Assembly: GCF_000010125.1 (NCBI RefSeq)
Contig: NC_007350.1
Span: forward strand, 1,178,001-1,242,000
Length of the DNA: 64,000 bases
Direction: 5' to 3'
Source: Staphylococcus saprophyticus subsp. saprophyticus ATCC 15305 = NCTC 7292
Lineage (GTDB): Bacteria; Bacillota; Bacilli; Staphylococcales; Staphylococcaceae
This document shows positions 63,350 to 64,000 of the stretch, piece after piece. Position numbers and translations under genes: made by a program. Positions within the stretch are counted from its first letter, which is position 1. The number at the start of each line of letters is the position of its first letter. Under the pieces are notes generated by a model. It had not been told where the DNA came from. It saw only the letters and a list, made by a program, of their open reading frames with translations, and did no database searches.

Positions 63350-64000
63350 ATGAACATAGAAAATTTACTGAATATCATTAATAAGCATGTTCCATTTGCT
63401 TCTGCTGAATCTTGGGATAATGTAGGATTGTTAATTGGCAATAAAAGCGCAACGATTTCAGGCATTATGACTGCACTTGATTGTACTGAAGAAGTAGTAG
63501 ATGACGCATTAAAAAATCACTGTAATACCATTATTTGTCACCATCCACTTATTTTCAAAGGAATCAAACAAATAACACAAGATGATGGTTATGGTGCAAT
63601 TTTAAGAAAATTAATTAAACATGATATAAATGTCATTGCACTACATACAAATTTAGATGTTTACCCTAAAGGCGTTAATGCAATGCTTGCCAATAAACTT
63701 AAGTTAAATCATCAACGTATTTTAAATCCTGAGTTACGCTCCTATTATAAAGTTCAAGTCTTTATTCCTAAAGAAAATTTAATAGACTTTAAAAATAAAT
63801 TAAGTGAAGCAGGATTAGCAGAAGAAGGGGATTATCAATATTGTTTCTTTGAAACCCCAGGAAATGGACAATTCAAACCGATTGAGGGTGCCAATCCGCA
63901 CATTGGTGAATTAGACCAAATTTCATCTGTTGAAGAATATAAATTAGAATTTATGATTGATTATAATCAGAAACAACTAGCTCAACAACTTATAATGCAA
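63350..64000 (+). CDS. Nif3-like dinuclear metal centre protein (3' end outside window)
   Basis: YqfO/Nif3 family, 217 codons visible and open to the last base. It begins MNIENLLNIINKHVPFASAESWDNVGLLIG. Metal ligands are in IICHHPLIFKG and ALHTNLDV. From about residue 124 the PII-like inserted domain of the long Gram-positive form has begun. The full protein would be about 365 residues. It starts on the base after the trmK stop, with GAGGTGAT upstream. Confidence 0.93.
   Translation, partial: MNIENLLNIINKHVPFASAESWDNVGLLIGNKSATISGIMTALDCTEEVVDDALKNHCNTIICHHPLIFKGIKQITQDDGYGAILRKLIKHDINVIALHTNLDVYPKGVNAMLANKLKLNHQRILNPELRSYYKVQVFIPKENLIDFKNKLSEAGLAEEGDYQYCFFETPGNGQFKPIEGANPHIGELDQISSVEEYKLEFMIDYNQKQLAQQLIMQ

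Overview
This window is chromosomal DNA from a low-GC Gram-positive coccus, almost certainly a Staphylococcus. The proteins (SigA, DnaG, AlaS, DnaK, LepA, CymR, MnmA and others) look staphylococcal and the gene order matches the conserved aspS-to-sigA segment of that genus. I cannot fix the species. It does not look like S. aureus, because an interrupted ABC-F gene sits beside cymR/csbD and mtaB is missing from its usual slot. Nearly all genes lie on the + strand. I see no prophage, insertion sequence, CRISPR array, tRNA or rRNA.

Layout. 1-10 kb: the 3' end of aspS, 6S RNA, tcdA, rarA, cymR, two small stress-type genes behind a sigma-B promoter, a divergent pair (luciferase-like monooxygenase / ABC-F pseudogene) sharing a palindromic promoter region, then iscS and mnmA. 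10-22 kb: a TPR protein, recD2, T-box-controlled alaS, ireB-ruvX-DUF1292, the wobble-uridine modification cluster trmR-trhP1-trhP2, udk and greA. 22-28 kb: a metabolic operon pxpB-pxpC-accB-accC-pxpA plus an NRAMP-fold transporter. 28-34 kb: mtnN and the dense yqeG-yqeH-aroE-yhbY-nadD-yqeK-rsfS-methyltransferase operon. 34-38 kb: comEA-comEB-comEC, holA and convergent rpsT. 39-49 kb: lepA, hemW, the hrcA-grpE-dnaK-dnaJ heat-shock cluster with adjoining CtsR and HrcA (CIRCE) operators, prmA, rsmE and rpsU. 49-56 kb: nfeD-like, floA, a membrane-anchored hypothetical, phoH, ybeY, dgkA, cdd, era and recO. 56-64 kb: T-box-controlled glyS (minus strand), ccpN, the PPDK regulator, dnaG, sigA, trmK and a truncated Nif3-like gene.

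Most genes serve translation and RNA maturation (four tRNA synthetases or T-box systems, several tRNA and rRNA modification enzymes, ribosome assembly GTPases), replication and recombination, protein folding and sulfur trafficking. The least ordinary parts are the pxp/biotin-carboxylase/NRAMP operon, whose transporter lacks canonical metal-binding motifs; the palindromic divergent promoter beside the broken ABC-F gene; the comEA hairpin that combines terminator features with a buried ribosome binding site; three genes whose expected N-terminus has no usual start codon or a poorly placed one (pxpB, comEC, ccpN); and the absence of mtaB between rsmE and rpsU.
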